A DNA stretch of 64,000 bases, taken from NCBI GenBank assembly GCA_016785225.1, contig JAFBJZ010000952.1, positions 3,410,001 through 3,474,000 on the forward strand, given 5' to 3'. Below are positions 34,524 to 47,273 of the stretch, piece after piece; position 1 is the first letter of the stretch, and every line of letters begins with the position of its first letter. The notes beneath the pieces are model-generated. The model was not told the DNA's origin, made no database searches, and was given only the letters and a program-made list of their open reading frames with translations. A program made the position numbers and the translations under genes. Origin of the DNA: Psettodes erumei. Taxonomy: Eukaryota; Chordata; Actinopteri; Pleuronectiformes; Psettodidae.

Positions 34524-36010
34524 CTGCCATGCAGAGGCAGAGGAGAAAATTAAGAGAACGAGTGATGAGGAAAGAAGTATCAATTCAGGACAGTAACAGG
34601 AAGGGTTTATATAGTGAACAAAGTGTGTTTGAGACCACCTTAGCCTCTGAACCCTGCTTCAGATACAAGTTATCTTAGAGTTAAGGGTTGGGAACCGTTC
34701 ATATAGCCTTAGGGGCCATTGAGGGAGGAGAGAAAGGAGGAGGAGGAGTATATAACTGAAACTCAAGAAAACAACCGTAGGGAAGGACATCAGCCCCATC
34801 ATGTTCCTAGAATCAATGATGTGTGTGTGTTTTTTTCCTCCTGCTGAACCTGGTATTGGTGCGCAGTGTGCTGTCAGCCTGCTGTGGGTAAACCTTGTTA
34901 AGGTCAGGCCATGGGTGAGGCACCTGCAGGCTTCCTGCTGTTGACTGAAAATGCTCTGTGGCTTTGGAACAGTATGTCCTATGATACCCCAGCGGCAGGG
35001 TACGAGCTGGTCACCATATTGCATTACACCCAGACAAACAAGGGGTCCTGACCCCAGTCCTCACTTGAATACAAATGAATACAGTTCATTCAGTACAGTT
35101 TTGACATGACTGAAGGACACAAAAATGACCATTGCACTGCAGTTTAGCTGTTAGTAATTTGCTTTTTACTGTCTACACTGACTTCAAAGATTTAAATTTT
35201 ACAAGTTAGTTTTTTTAAGAAATATATTTTGCCTCTAAGTGAACCTAGCCTTATAGATTGGGTTTTATTTGTCTGGCTTTTAATATATGTGTGTCAAAAT
35301 CATTTAAATTCATCCCACTACAATGTGGTAAATGGGAAATTGTTTTGTTCGACTGCAACATCATTTTGTTCCAAACTTTGCAATGTTAGTTTGGATACAC
35401 TAACTCTAACTGGGACTTTTTCTGGAAAGCAGGTCTATGAATCATCAAGAGTGGACACTACGCTGCTGATTTTTTAAAAGAACATTTTCAATCCTTTGAT
35501 GACTGGCTGAAATATTTCTCTAAAACATTAACACTGCACACAATACCATGTCTTTGTATGTTATTAACTTAATATTGCCATTCTGTTTCTCCGTATTCTA
35601 TAACTACTATTCCTGTGTACTCACATGGCATGCATTTACATCTATTACATATAAAAGTTTGGGCAGGATGAGTGATCCATCCTTTGTTTCTCTTCCTGAG
35701 GTTTCTCCCTTCTTCCCCCTGGTTTGTGTGGATTGTAAAGCACCCTGACACAAATGAGTGATTTGTGATTGTTGACCACACCAGAAATCTCAGACATAGA
35801 TATCTCAGCATCCAAATAAAAAAATATATCTGTATTTATGACTAGATAATACTAGAGATAAGTGAGAAATGTGTTTTTTTTAGGGTGAACTGACCCTTTA
35901 ACCCTTCAATAAATGACTGTTCCTCCTGTTGAAAGGGGTGTAACGGTACAGAACAAGTACTGTAAATCTGCTCAATCAATCAGCATAGAAACAAAGACGT
36001 GGTCGCTTAC
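34524..36010 (-). other. agrn: agrin intron
   Basis: This 1.5-kb AT-rich intron lies between the two laminin-EGF modules. The sequence near 35,880-35,905 (gggtgaactgaccctttaa) resembles an end common to fish interspersed repeats, at low confidence. Confidence 0.8.
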
Positions 36011-36175
36011 GTGTGCAGCCGCTCATGTTCTCCGTCACGATGCCACGGAAGTTCCAGAAGCCCGGCTCACAGCGGTCACACTTCTGTCCCCCGACCCCCG
36101 GCTTACAGGAACACTGACCGGTGGTGGGGTCACATGTCCCCTTGTAGGAACCATACACATTACACTGACAGGTAC
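36011..36175 (-). CDS. agrn: agrin exon: first laminin-type EGF module
   Basis: This 165-nt exon is phase 1 to phase 1, with acceptor ..ttcctcag and donor gtaagc. It encodes TCQCNVYGSYKGTCDPTTGQ, CSCKPGVGG, CDRCEPGFWNFRGIVTE and SGCTP, a nearly complete laminin-EGF domain that is closely similar to human agrin. An N-M-S sequon just before SGC is a possible N-glycosylation site that I do not recall in human. The final cysteine pair continues into the next exon. Confidence 0.96.
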
Positions 36176-36762
36176 CTGAGGAAACCAGAGCATGGTGGAC
36201 ATCACTTCTACTGGGTTATGTTTGTATAACTTTGATAGACCCAACTGTTATGTAACTTACAGCCTCTGAATATTGCTTACGATGATAGATACTCTGTATT
36301 AAAGATTTATACTTGGCTCAGTGTTGACCGAGCCTTATTCCATACATACACACAAAAAGTTGGATAAAGTGTGCTTAGGCGAGTTTCCTCTTTGCTAAAT
36401 CTCTGTATATCCTTCTTTCTAAATCGGCAGTTTTACCATCAATACTGTATCCCCTAGCTAATAGCTTGATACAGCATTTTCTCCTCCATCTGTGTCCTAT
36501 CATTCGTCAAGATCATCAGATGAAGAGATTTTTCTGTTGATACAGTGCAACATTATCATAATTATTCCTTGGATTAAGATGAAACATCTTCAGCTCTGCA
36601 ACTTTGGAACTGCATCTGCTGTCAAGGACAAAAAGCCCTGTATGCTCAAACTGCCTGATAGCAGCTGCTGTTTTTTTCTGTCTTTTTTTTTTTTAGCACA
36701 CGCAACAAACTCAGGACACATCAGAGGCGAAGGGTCAGAGCAGGGCGTGGAAGAGGACTTAC
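36176..36762 (-). other. agrn: agrin intron
   Basis: This 587-bp intron holds no recognised feature apart from a poly-T run near 36,683-36,694. Confidence 0.85.
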
Positions 36763-36882
36763 TTGGACATCCAGCCAGTCCGACTCCTAAGGCGGCCGTT
36801 GTGTTGTCGGAGCAGCAGCTGTACACAGACAAACTGCAGTGCTGTGGTCCCGTCAGCTCAGGCAGAGATGTGGCTGAAATCA
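36763..36882 (-). CDS. agrn: agrin exon: linker between FS8 and the laminin-EGF modules
   Basis: This 120-nt exon is phase 1 to phase 1, with acceptor ..catcag and donor gtaagt. It encodes a Pro/Leu linker and then QHCSLSVYSCCSDNTTAALG and VGLAGCPS. The HC..CC-D(N)-TAA-GVGLAGCPS pattern matches the human agrin linker (CCQDNITAARGVGLAGCPS). The N-T-T sequon is an N-glycosylation candidate and lines up with N-I-T in human. Confidence 0.94.
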
Positions 36883-39246
36883 CTGATGAGGTGGGAACAA
36901 AAAAAGGGAGGGGAGATGGGAGATGGCAGAAGGACAGAAAGAAGAACAACAACATTTGAGTGGGATTTAGAGAACACAATCTCGGAGCAACATGTAACTT
37001 TTTGCCAACAATGAGATTGGCTTGAGGGGCAGAGGTGGAGAGGCTGGCAGCCGGCTTCAAGATAACAATTCTATTTTCTACTTTCTTCCACAATAGCTCA
37101 AAATCAGGGGGAAATGATGCTATTACCTCCAGTGAAAACAAACAATGGCATTGGTGGTGAATGTGCTGGAGCTGACATTTACCACCTACTAGGAAGCATG
37201 TACTCTTCATTTGTTCTTGTCTAATATTACGGAATTGTGCTGCTGCCCTTCAACCTCCCAGAAAAAAACCTGCTGCATAATGTGAGGGAATGTGCCAAGC
37301 AGTCTGTGCCTGCGCACAGCGTGCTCCTTTGTCAGAGGATGCGCCAGCCTTCATACTAGTGTGACAGCTCTGAATACAGAACTACATTCAACAAAATAAA
37401 AACAAATGTGTTCCCAAAACATGGCACTCCTCCAGAAATTGGAAGAGAATAACAAAACCTACAGTGGAAAGCAAAGGGGGTTTGTTTAATGGCCGCAGCA
37501 AAAATATCATTGTGCAAATTCTCCCCAGGCTTTTGAGTGAAAAGTAAAGTTGCAGTGATAGAAGGCAGAAATCTTTCCTTCCCTTTTTTCTGTGCCTCTC
37601 TCTATTCCCCTCCCGATCTCTTTTTCTTGTGTTGCTCATTTGGAGTTTGGAGGCTGGAGATACAGGGGCCATAAATCACAATGCTACTGGTGTGGATATG
37701 AGCCTCAGCCTAATGGTGATGACTCGGCTCACTCTTTTTTCCAGTGCTTTCCCACTCCAGAGATGGGCTTTGGACACAGTTCATTTAACTTGCCACTTTC
37801 CAGCGCTCCACTCAGCTATCTGTACTGAGCCTATTAGAACAAGGAGAACTTTTAATTTCATATGTTCTTCCACCCTTCAGGAGTTTTTCCTCTTCGGTGG
37901 CCATTGTCCGGCACCATGCAGCTCATTGTGACGTGCAATATTACCCTCGCGTTTTCAAGGTCTGCTGCTGCTGTGCTTGCTCTCCTGCAGTGATTGTAGC
38001 AAGGCGTCTATATTCCCACAAGGGCACATCTGCACATGTTTACTTGTCTGTTAAGCCAATAAGTATTTCTTTGGATTTTACCGAAATCCCTGACCCAGAT
38101 CTGGGTTTGCAGGCAGATATATAAAGGATGGTTTGAAGTGCTATGAGGGGTAAACTTTATAAATGTGCATGCAGCAGACGATACTGTTGCTGCTATGTGC
38201 AAAAGAGTTCAAGTTTTTCAAAATCAGAAAATCTTAAAAAAAAAAGGTTTCTTTCATGCTCCACTAGTGAGAGGTAGCGTGTTTTGATAAGTTTCCAGAG
38301 TTGAAGTCAAATGAAGTTTCTCCTTACACAGATAATGTGGAGGGCAGTGAAATTCCCTAAGATGCAAGTTTTTTCATTAGCCAATAGGAGAGGAGAGCCC
38401 ACAGCTCTCGTACCCATAGAGGGCTCTTCAAAAAAGGATTGATTATCCATGGATGGTAGAGAGGCGTGACAGTCAGTGCCCAAGGAGGCCAGCTTAGGAA
38501 GGAGACGAATCTGCAGGGATGTGTGTAAAAACACTGGCAGCTCCCTCATGCTCTCTCTTCCTCTTTCTTCAACTCTCTCCATCCTCCCCTCTCTTGGACC
38601 CAAAGGGAATCCAACAGGCTAGAGTGATCACATGAAGTGTCTTCTGCTCCGCTCTCCGACCTGAGTTAGCGCTGGAGCAAGAGCTCGAGAGGAGGAACTA
38701 ACGTTTGCTGCTTAACCACTGATCTTTCAGCTATTGTGGCTGATAAATGCCTTTCATTTACATTCAAAGAGAGAGGTTTTTATGTTAAAGTAAGTGGAGT
38801 AAAGTGGTATTCTGAGTGTTAAGAGGCAAGCTTGTGAGCACGCGTTTGATGGTTTAAACTGTCAGAATGTCTGGGAAGGAAAAATGAATCATTAGTCTTC
38901 ATACATGGGACACTGTGAGGAAGATTGTTAACTCTGCACACTGACCAGCCTCAGAGGACAGGTCAGTTTCCAGATACAAATAAACGTGATGAGTAAACTT
39001 TCCCTTAGCATATTACACAAACATACACATCATATGTAACCATGACCTCCTTTACTTCATTTGCTTATGGTCGTGCTGCCAGGACAACAGCAGTGCTGTG
39101 AGAATCACTTTCCAGCTACAAGACTACTTCTACCCCATCAGTGGATGAAATGAGTGGGGAAATGGGATGTCAATGACAATGATTCTTGGTGAGGGTGCTT
39201 CTGTGCCCTGCAGCGACAATAACTGTGAGTGGTGTCATGTACCGAC
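36883..39246 (-). other. agrn: agrin intron
   Basis: This 2.4-kb intron lies between FS8 and the cysteine linker. No repeats or coding signals recognised. Confidence 0.85.
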
Positions 39247-39352
39247 CTGCACAGGGTCCCTGATTCTGAATCAACAAGTGCTCTTGTTTCTCACATCTGG
39301 CCTTCTTCAGCTCACACTCGTTGCTGTAGTTTTTTCCATCTGAGCCACAAAC
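39247..39352 (-). CDS. agrn: agrin exon: Kazal core of FS8
   Basis: This 106-nt exon is phase 0 to phase 1, with acceptor ..ttttgcag. It encodes [20 protein letters not shown] and ends QGPCA, completing FS8 (human [20 protein letters not shown]). The donor reads AG|gtcggt, a weak 5' splice site compared with its neighbours, but the phase fits both adjacent exons. Confidence 0.94.
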
Positions 39353-39661
39353 CTGCAAAAGAATCACAGAAAGTTGAGGATTTAACACAGTGTATAGTTT
39401 AGGATATTGTCACAGAGTCAGTGTGTCGTCTGCAGTCGACATCTAAAGACTGCGTTTTGCTTTTTAACATAATTTCTAATCTGATTTGCATTTATCCCTG
39501 ATTAACTCTGGAGATACAGCAATTACATTGAAGAATAAATAGACAGCAGTACGTGTCTGATGTTTGTCTTCTCCAATTTGAGACACTCTGAGAAAAAAGT
39601 TTTTTTAAAGGATGAAACCATGTGAGTGGTTGTTGCCGAGTGGTTTTGAAGGCAGTCGTAC
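39353..39661 (-). other. agrn: agrin intron inside FS8
   Basis: This 309-bp intron splits FS8. Nothing recognised. Confidence 0.85.
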
Positions 39662-39804
39662 CGGGTTGTGAGGCACACTTTGGCAGGTGAAGTCACAGAC
39701 GCAGCGGTCCTCCTCTGCATCCTCATCCCACGAGCCTCCAAACATGCGACAGCGGTCCTGCTCGCAGCTCTCCACGCCTGAGCCTGACCCTCCTGAGCCA
39801 CAAT
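39662..39804 (-). CDS. agrn: agrin exon: GAG-attachment stretch and first half of FS8
   Basis: This 143-nt exon is phase 1 to phase 0, with acceptor ..tctgcag and donor gtacga. It opens with DCGSGGSGSGVESCEQDRC, an SG-repeat cluster at the place where vertebrate agrin carries heparan sulfate chains between FS7 and FS8. The acidic WDEDAEEDRC segment and CVCDFTCQSVPHNP follow, and the latter completes the N-terminal part of FS8. The Kazal core is in the next exon. The split within an FS module at VP..P|VCGSDG recurs in FS9. Confidence 0.95.
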
Positions 39805-42800
39805 CTGCAGACATCAATAAAATGTACAAAGGGACAAGGGAGATGTCCTTTTATCACTACATCACAGTGAAACATGGGCCTTGTTTCATTTAATTTTAAG
39901 TTAAGGCTACATTTATAGGTTAGGAGCGTCACAAAGTTAAGATAATTTACATTTCCTTCATGCTGGTTTCGGGGGGGACGGAACCAAAGGCACTGCTGGT
40001 AGAACAAGATAATGACCCACTGGAGTGAGGGCAAGAGACTGACTAAATAAATTAGACACAACATCTCTGCACCACCAGCGAGGCATCCTTTTCATTTCAA
40101 TTAAATCAGAGACAAAAAGGGGAGGGAATTATTAACTCTGGCCTCCAAGTGTGCAGAGAGAATTGGTGGCAAGGCCTCTTTTATGGGTGCCTGCTTCCTG
40201 ATATGAGAATGCAACTAATTGCAAAGTGTTCTGTAAAATCTAATTATCTCCTGAGACTTTGAAAAAAGTTGTCCCAGCAAATCTTTAACTGCAACCCTGA
40301 AAGGCCTTTTATTTGTTTCCAGAGTGCAGTTCTCTCGATTGAAGTTAAAAAAAAAAGCTGCTCAAGCTGACCTTATGATCCTGGTAAAAGAGGTAGCAAA
40401 CAAAGTCCCATAATTACTGTTTTGGATTTGTGCCTTCACAAAACTGTTGTTATTGTTGACCCGCTGTGCAAACTTAAGCACAAGGTAAGGAGTCCAAGGA
40501 TTTAAAGAGGTAAAAGAGGGGGGAAGAAAACGTATCCAGCAGGACTGCTTGGTGTTTTATTTATGAAAAACAAATCCAGGGCTGTTGCAGAGTGCAGGCA
40601 AAGACAGGGGGAGGATCCGGCTTTTGAAGTTGCAAATTTCACCTACAGTGGAAGTCCTGAGGGAGATTAGGTGAATATGTGTGAAGGCAGGGAGTGAAAG
40701 CAGTCAGCACGAAAGACGAAGAGAATGTCTGACGGAGAGGGAGGCCCCCTGGGGGCCAGCAGAAAGTTCATTTGAAACCAATTTGTTATTCAAAAAGAGG
40801 AATGCAGTCCAACTAAAAGCTCCCAGTACAGCTGAAAGACTCAAAAAACATGAGGCAATCAAGGTGTTTCTTCCTCCTCCTGTCTACTTTTAGGGGCTCA
40901 TTCAACTCTCTGTATTGATGTGCTCCCTCTAATAGTGTAATCAATGCCATAGTGATGGAAGTGCCACTTAGCATAACCCATCTTCTAAAGCAGATTATAA
41001 AGCAGGTCACAGTGCAGGGGAGGGGCTGGAGCAGAAGAAGGATCGGGCCAGTTCTTTGATATGGGTCATCAGCAATGGGCTGTGACAGCTTTGAGTGGTC
41101 GATAAAGTGGAATGGGGGAGCTTCACTCCATTAGCTAAGGATACAACAATGGAGATGGAACTTTGTGTAGAGTTACAGAGGCCACATCCCCCACAAACAT
41201 CACAACTTGTTAAGAACTCGCTCCCTCTCCATTTGAACCAGAAGAACCTCCGGCCCTAATCCTTTTGCTTGAATTTGCTGTTGCGGCTTATTGATTGTGA
41301 GCTGCGCTCCGATTTAAACATAACCTTCTTGTGATGGGGCTAATGTGCTGGTTAATGGCTTTCAACTGCCGCTGACATTATCGCAGGTATTTGGCTTTAG
41401 ATGTTTTCTGAAAAGGAGAAGTCAGAAGACTCCGGAGCAACCACACATACAGAAATAATCAAAGCTGAGACACTGGCAGTTGGCCACCTGTATCTGTGTA
41501 CTGTACGCCAGCTCAGCAAGACACAATGAAAGAAAAAGCAGGAGTAGCCTATTTGTATTCGGCTCAGGCCCCCTCACTGAGACAAGATAAATAAATAAAA
41601 GAGGTAAGACATTAGAATGGAATAAATAAAAGTGAAGGGCAAAGAGGGGTCCTAATTAGCTGTTGCTCTTTGATGTGCCCGCCACCCTCGCTGCCCATGA
41701 ACCTTTCAATTAATACATCCCCAGCTAAGATGGCTGTATCAGCTATTCTCTGTGCTCTGCCCATCCGTTCCTTTTTACTCAATCATGTCAGAAGCCCGGG
41801 TCTATTTAGCCAAGGGAGCTCCATTAAGAAGACAGAATTCAGCGGCGGTGAGAAGAAAGGAAATGAATAGAATAAGAATAATGTCCTGAAAGACAGTAGG
41901 GGAAAAAAAACATTACAGGGATTTGACAGTGGAAATAATAGAAGTAGTGATGGAGAAGATGCTACTATCAAAGCTGTCTGAAAGTTTGTGTTTAAGAAAA
42001 CATTGAGAGTAGAACAAAACAGGAGAATAAGGAGAGTGTAGGCAGGAGGAAATGTGTGTGATGGATTGAAGCCTGACAATGTTTGGTCAACAGGGTACCT
42101 CTGATATCCTGACCTGTGAGAACGTCAACGTGGACATTTATCATTCGAAAAACAAATTGCCTCGCATTGTGGCGTGTGCCATGACTAAAATCGCAATGGT
42201 GTTTGGCGAAGGATATGGCGTGGCACAATTTGCCTTCTTCACACCATCCATCAGTCCCTGGTACGACCTGCTCCTGACAGATGTGACAGTGAGTTCATCC
42301 AAATAAAGTTCCCACACAAGAGCGGGGGAGGGAGCATCACGCCCGTCGGGGGAGGGGATGGGGTGTGTGGAGATGGCAGAGCGAGGAAAGGAAGTTTTGT
42401 TGCCTCAACAGAAGGTTACAAGCCCTGTGATGGATGGACCATGAAGGTAAAATCCGCTGATCTCACTCGAGCAAGCTGTTGCCCCACCCAGCCACCCACT
42501 ATGTTTTTTTTTGAGTCCCTTTCATGTTTCGAGGAGCTTTCTTTATTTGATCAGTGTGATGTGAGGAGCAGGGTGTGGACCGTGCATCACTGTGTGATCC
42601 CGTGCTCATAATCTTGTTTATTAAATGTCTATTCAATTAAAAAGGGCCTGGGCCCCTGTAGGTGATACACTGCTCTCAGTTGCCACTTTGTCAGTGTCGA
42701 GAAAAGGAGCTGAGGCCAGGCCTACCCGAGTGTGAAATTAAACAGGTGATAAATTTCCCTGTATGGGCAACAGTGGGAACACTGTCATTTTTCATTACTG

Positions 42801-45800
42801 CTAAATAAAAGGCGGGAGAAAACAACTTCCATTTTTATGCTCTGTGATTCCCTCCCCCCAGCAAGACTAATGAGGATGGTTTTTAAGTCAGGGCTACGTA
42901 AGCGAATTAATCACATGTTCGCTTCCCCTCCTTGCTTATCTTAGGTATGAAGTATAGACCGGGGGTTGTGCACAACGGTGATGTAGAGCTTTGCTGCTGT
43001 CTATGATAGAGCCAGAAAATACAGTCTTTGGTCTTATATTTTTTTGACAGGGTGGTGGATTACACAGTATAGTAGGGTTAAGATTCACTGATTCGTATCG
43101 GTGCAAGGGCATAAGAGTTCTTGACACAACTGCCCCGAGGAAAAAAACGTGCACTGGATATGACTGGGGATGAACTCAATGTGCATTGTTTCTAATAATT
43201 AAATTTATTTATACATTATCATTACTAGAAGCTACATGCCTTTAATTTTTGGAACTGTGAACAATAATTTTATATTTAGATTGGTTTCTCCGCTGTTTCT
43301 CAAGCATGCTGTCTCATCTCCACAGCTTATCAGTGGCCAATTCCCATTCAGCCTCTTGGCCAACTCTCGCTCGGATTACCATGGAGGAGGAAGAGCAACA
43401 CGATTGCTACAAATCAAATGTTTGGCAACGCTGTGGATTTTTCAAGAGACACTGACAATTTGAAAAGTGTATGCAATTTGCAAAATATGCTGTGCTGCTA
43501 TAAAGTGTAAGAAGCAGCAGCACTTCTTTCTGTCTACCTGCTGAAACTGTAAGGCACATCCATCTGCTGGCAGTAGTTACGATACATTGCACTATGCTTA
43601 GGTGTTAATCCTGAGCATCCCTGAGTTGTTTAACTGTGAAATGTGTGGGGTTATAAAAGTGTAACTGAGATAGAGGAGGACAGGAAAGAAGGACTGGTTC
43701 AAGGCCAGGTCCAGGCCTGGTTTTATTCTATCACCTGTTGTTGAAAAGATCTGTCTGTGAAAGTAAGCATGAATGAGATATGTAAGTAGTTGCAGGACTG
43801 GAGGAAAACATATGTGAACTAAAAGGGCACTTTAAATTAATGTATGTTTTACTGTCTGCTTAAGAAGAACTTGGAAAGGAAATTAAATGAAACTATGTTT
43901 ATTATATTGAATTGCATAGCTTCATATTGTTTTGCATTGCACTGTATTATACTGAATAACATTATGTTTATGCAAATTGTAATATTGAATCACATTGCAT
44001 CATAATGGGGTGAATTGTATTGTATCACATTAGCAGCTGCTCCATATGTATCTCTAATGTATCTAATCGTTGGCAATGCATCGAAAAGTGAATTGCATCT
44101 GTGTCATAGCATAGCAGAAAGCTACTACCTATAGATCTAGGCTGGGCTGAATATATCAACAAAAATTCATTTTCATGGTATGCAGCTGAAGAGAAGCATC
44201 CCACAGTCAAACACAGATATTTGAAGGGGAAAAACAGCAACTTGATTTTGATCGTTTTACAATCACACCAGACTTCCTGTGGAGGTTCTAGTTCAGATTC
44301 AAGGGGGCTGAAAGGACTGGGGACAGCGCCTGCAGAAAAAGACCGGACAAGTGGATGCCCCTAGGGTGAAATTTATCGATTTCAGACGATCCCATCTCCA
44401 CCCCTATCTGTGAAAGCATCGGTGCCCCTTTTGTCAAGAGGTACGATTTTGATGGCAAAGAGTGCAAAATGGAGAGAGACATGAGTGGGTGGGATGGCAC
44501 GGAGCGAGAAAAAAAATCTATTGTGTAAGCCTGATGATTTTCTCTGAATCAAAATGAGCAAGTGATGGAAAAAAGGAGGATGTTCGGAGACAGTCTGCGA
44601 GAGAGAATAAAATAGAAAAGCTAAGCCATCAGGCACCACAAGCAATGCAATGCCCTTGGGTAAGTAGAGGAGAGCGTTTTTGCCTGATACCAGACACCCA
44701 AAAGATAATGAGGACACACATCCATAGTGTGTGTGTAGTAACAGTAAGTCTGCAGCACAGACATGCAGTTTCATGTTTCTTCATGCTCCACATACGAAAA
44801 AGGTCACTTGTCTCAGTCAATGAAATGATGTCAAATCAACCACGAGAAGCTTTGACGGCACCATTCGGCTCACAGGCCTAGGGCCAATATGATAGACAAT
44901 GGCAGAAAAAAAAGACAGAAAGAAAAAAATGGAAGGAAAGGAACACCCCTGGCTAGCAATCAAAATGGAAGTGGATTCCTCTCATCTCTATTTGCTCTGT
45001 CTTCCATCTTCCCCCTCTTTTCTTCTCTCCAGCCATTCCCTCCTGCTGGCAGGTGTAATCTGCTCCCCTTCACACCTTGTCAGAGGATGACTGTGTTTGC
45101 TGTTATGACCCAGCAGCCACAGGGGAGCGGCATCGCCACCGTCTGCATGACAACCAGAGGTTGGCATGTTGCTCCCTCCAGAGCTATCCCCAAGACGGGC
45201 CGGACGAGGGACTGTGAAACCCTGCCTCGGTCTGTCAGCGCTGATCAAGATATGATTTGCACGCTGAATTAGATCTCATTTATTCAGAATGTGGGGGAAC
45301 GACAGCACTACAGGCATAGAAATCAGGGATACTCACATTAAGTGCCATCGGTCATACACTTAAAAGCATAATTGGATTGAAGGGCTTCATAAAATATATA
45401 CCGTAACTTCTCAAATATGCGGTGGTATTCAATAGCTGCAACAACAGCCCTTAATAAATGCCAAGTGAAATTACTTGGGCTGCCGAGACTCAAAGGGGTA
45501 AATTCTGGAAAATGCATGTGATATCAGTCTGCTGAGATTGTCTTCATAACAGGAATATTGTTCTCACTCAAAATTATACCTTAATAACTTGCTATTCTGC
45601 TGTCAGTGAAAATGAACACTTCCTGCAGATTCTACAGATTAAAAGCCTGCTTGGAAAATGGAAGCTTTGTGTTTTATATGCTGCTGGAAAGCTCATTGGA
45701 AAACATGAAAATTTAAAATCTTTTCATTTATCTGTACAAGACGTGTTTGGTTTCACCACATTAATGACTGGCAAAGTAGGACTAACGGTAATGATTTTTT

Positions 45801-46293
45801 TCTTAATTTATTGCAACAACAAGTAAGAAGTGGGGAAGTGGCGAGTTCCATGAACAGCAGCCATAGCTCATGAGGAGCGGATCAGAAAACAATGAGCCTG
45901 GGTCTGAGTGCTGTTGAGGTACATAAAAAACCTGGCCACTAGTTGAGAATTTACGGTAGCTGAGGAAATGGAGTGTGAGATGCAATGATAAACAAACAAG
46001 ACAGCCAAAGCATGAAGATTATCGTTTCAAAAATGTACAGCTGACCTGAACTTAATCACCCAGAAGTCGTTTGTGTTCCTGTAACAGGTTGTTTTTATGG
46101 ACATGCAGTATGACTTTCACTTCATCTTTTGCTGCGTTAGCTTGTTGGCATGCTGCTGGTGGCATATGCAACCATTATGGAAATCCACAGATGACTGAAG
46201 ACTGTATCACAGGTCAGTTGATAAAGATAATTACGCCATTTCAATGGCCGACTGGTTAACATAATAACAACCATTTCAAAGTCCATTTCCTAC
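39805..46293 (-). other. agrn: agrin intron
   Basis: This 6.5-kb intron lies between FS7 and FS8. It includes a decayed ATTGCAT/ATTGTAT low-complexity patch at 43,900-44,110, a candidate non-coding element near 41,240-41,410 and an isolated plus-strand open frame at 42,094-42,288. Confidence 0.85.
43900..44110. repeat. decayed ATTGCAT/ATTGTAT low-complexity patch
   Basis: Variants of attgcat, attgtat, attatat and aattgcat recur at short irregular intervals, suggesting an old tandem repeat. Confidence 0.55.
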
Positions 46294-46494
46294 CTTCATC
46301 ACAGCTGCCAGACTTTGCCACATCAATCCTCCTCTTCTGCATGCAGGAGGACAGGCGGAGTTCACACTTGTTGTTGTAGGTGGTGCCATCGCTGCCACAC
46401 ACCGGGGAGAAGATCTCGCCTAAGCACTGTGGGCACTCACACTTATTCTGGACGCACCGGGCGCCCCAGGCACAAACAGTGCTGCCGCATGTTT
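46294..46494 (-). CDS. agrn: agrin exon: follistatin/Kazal domain FS7
   Basis: This 201-nt exon is phase 1 to phase 1, with acceptor ..atacag and donor gtagga. It encodes TCGSTVCAWGARC, CECPQC, PVCGSDGTTYNNKCELR and the closing GSCDE, with ten cysteines. It matches agrin FS7. It lies only 499 bp downstream of FS6, and the two share a near-identical Kazal-core string (PVCGSDGTTYN), as expected of tandemly duplicated modules. Confidence 0.95.
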
Positions 46495-46993
46495 CTGTAT
46501 TACACACACAGCAAGGGCACCGGTCAGAGCATGATGGGTCAGTGTAAAACGGGAATAGTAATGGATGGATTTCATTCACACCAGAACTTAAAATACATCT
46601 CTGAAACACTTAAATGAGCTTTCTCTTTGTCTTTCCTGACTGTCATGAATGCCATTTCTCTTGTAAGGTATTTTAACACTGACATATATACAGTACACCG
46701 TTCCCTTAATAATTCCCCACTGAGTTTCCTATAATTCTATTTTTGACAAGTTTGTTAGAATATTTAATGTCTGCCCGCAGCTGTATGAGTTCCCTGATGG
46801 GTTCTAATTTTATTCTCAAAACATATAGATTTAATTCAGCGCTAGAGAAAAAGAACTGCATATATCTTTGTCTAAACTCATTCCCGCTTAAGCCAAGAAT
46901 TCTTCACAGTCGTCATTGTTTTTTTTGAGAGTGAAAAAGTACAACGCACTGTAAGCATTGGGCACATGCCGCATAAATGTATGCATCACTTAC
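46495..46993 (-). other. agrn: agrin intron
   Basis: This 499-bp intron lies between FS6 and FS7. Nothing recognised. Confidence 0.85.
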
Positions 46994-47191
46994 TGCACTC
47001 TCCTTGGCTGACCACTCGGAGGTCCATCTGTTCTTTGCAGGCCCGCACATGCAGCTCACACTCGCTGTTGTAGGTGGTGCCATCGCTGCCACACACAGGC
47101 TGGTGGGACTCCACGCACTCCGATGCGCACACACACTGCCCGCTCTGGGCATCGCAGATTGCCCCGAAGGAACAGTTGGCACAAGCCTCAT
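46994..47191 (-). CDS. agrn: agrin exon: follistatin/Kazal domain FS6
   Basis: This 198-nt exon is phase 1 to phase 1, with acceptor ..cacatag and donor gtaagt. It encodes DEACANCSFGAICDAQSG, then CVCASEC, PVCGSDGTTYNSECELHV and the closing GEC, with ten cysteines in the follistatin pattern. It matches FS6 of vertebrate agrin (human [22 protein letters not shown]). A GT-rich microsatellite lies 37-82 nt upstream of the acceptor in gene orientation. Confidence 0.95.
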
Positions 47192-47227
47192 CTATGTGGA
47201 GATATAGAAGGGGATGAAAGCTTAGTT

Positions 47228-47273
47228 TGTGTGCTTGTGTGTGTGTGTGTCTGTGTGTGCGTGTGTGTGTGTT
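47228..47273. repeat. GT-rich microsatellite
   Basis: Interrupted (TG)n tract just upstream (gene orientation) of the FS6 exon. Confidence 0.92.

Noticed and set aside
36590..37210. Long minus-strand open frame as a separate gene
   Set aside because: Only the part at 36,763-36,882 is coding, as an agrin exon; the rest is intron that happens to stay open.
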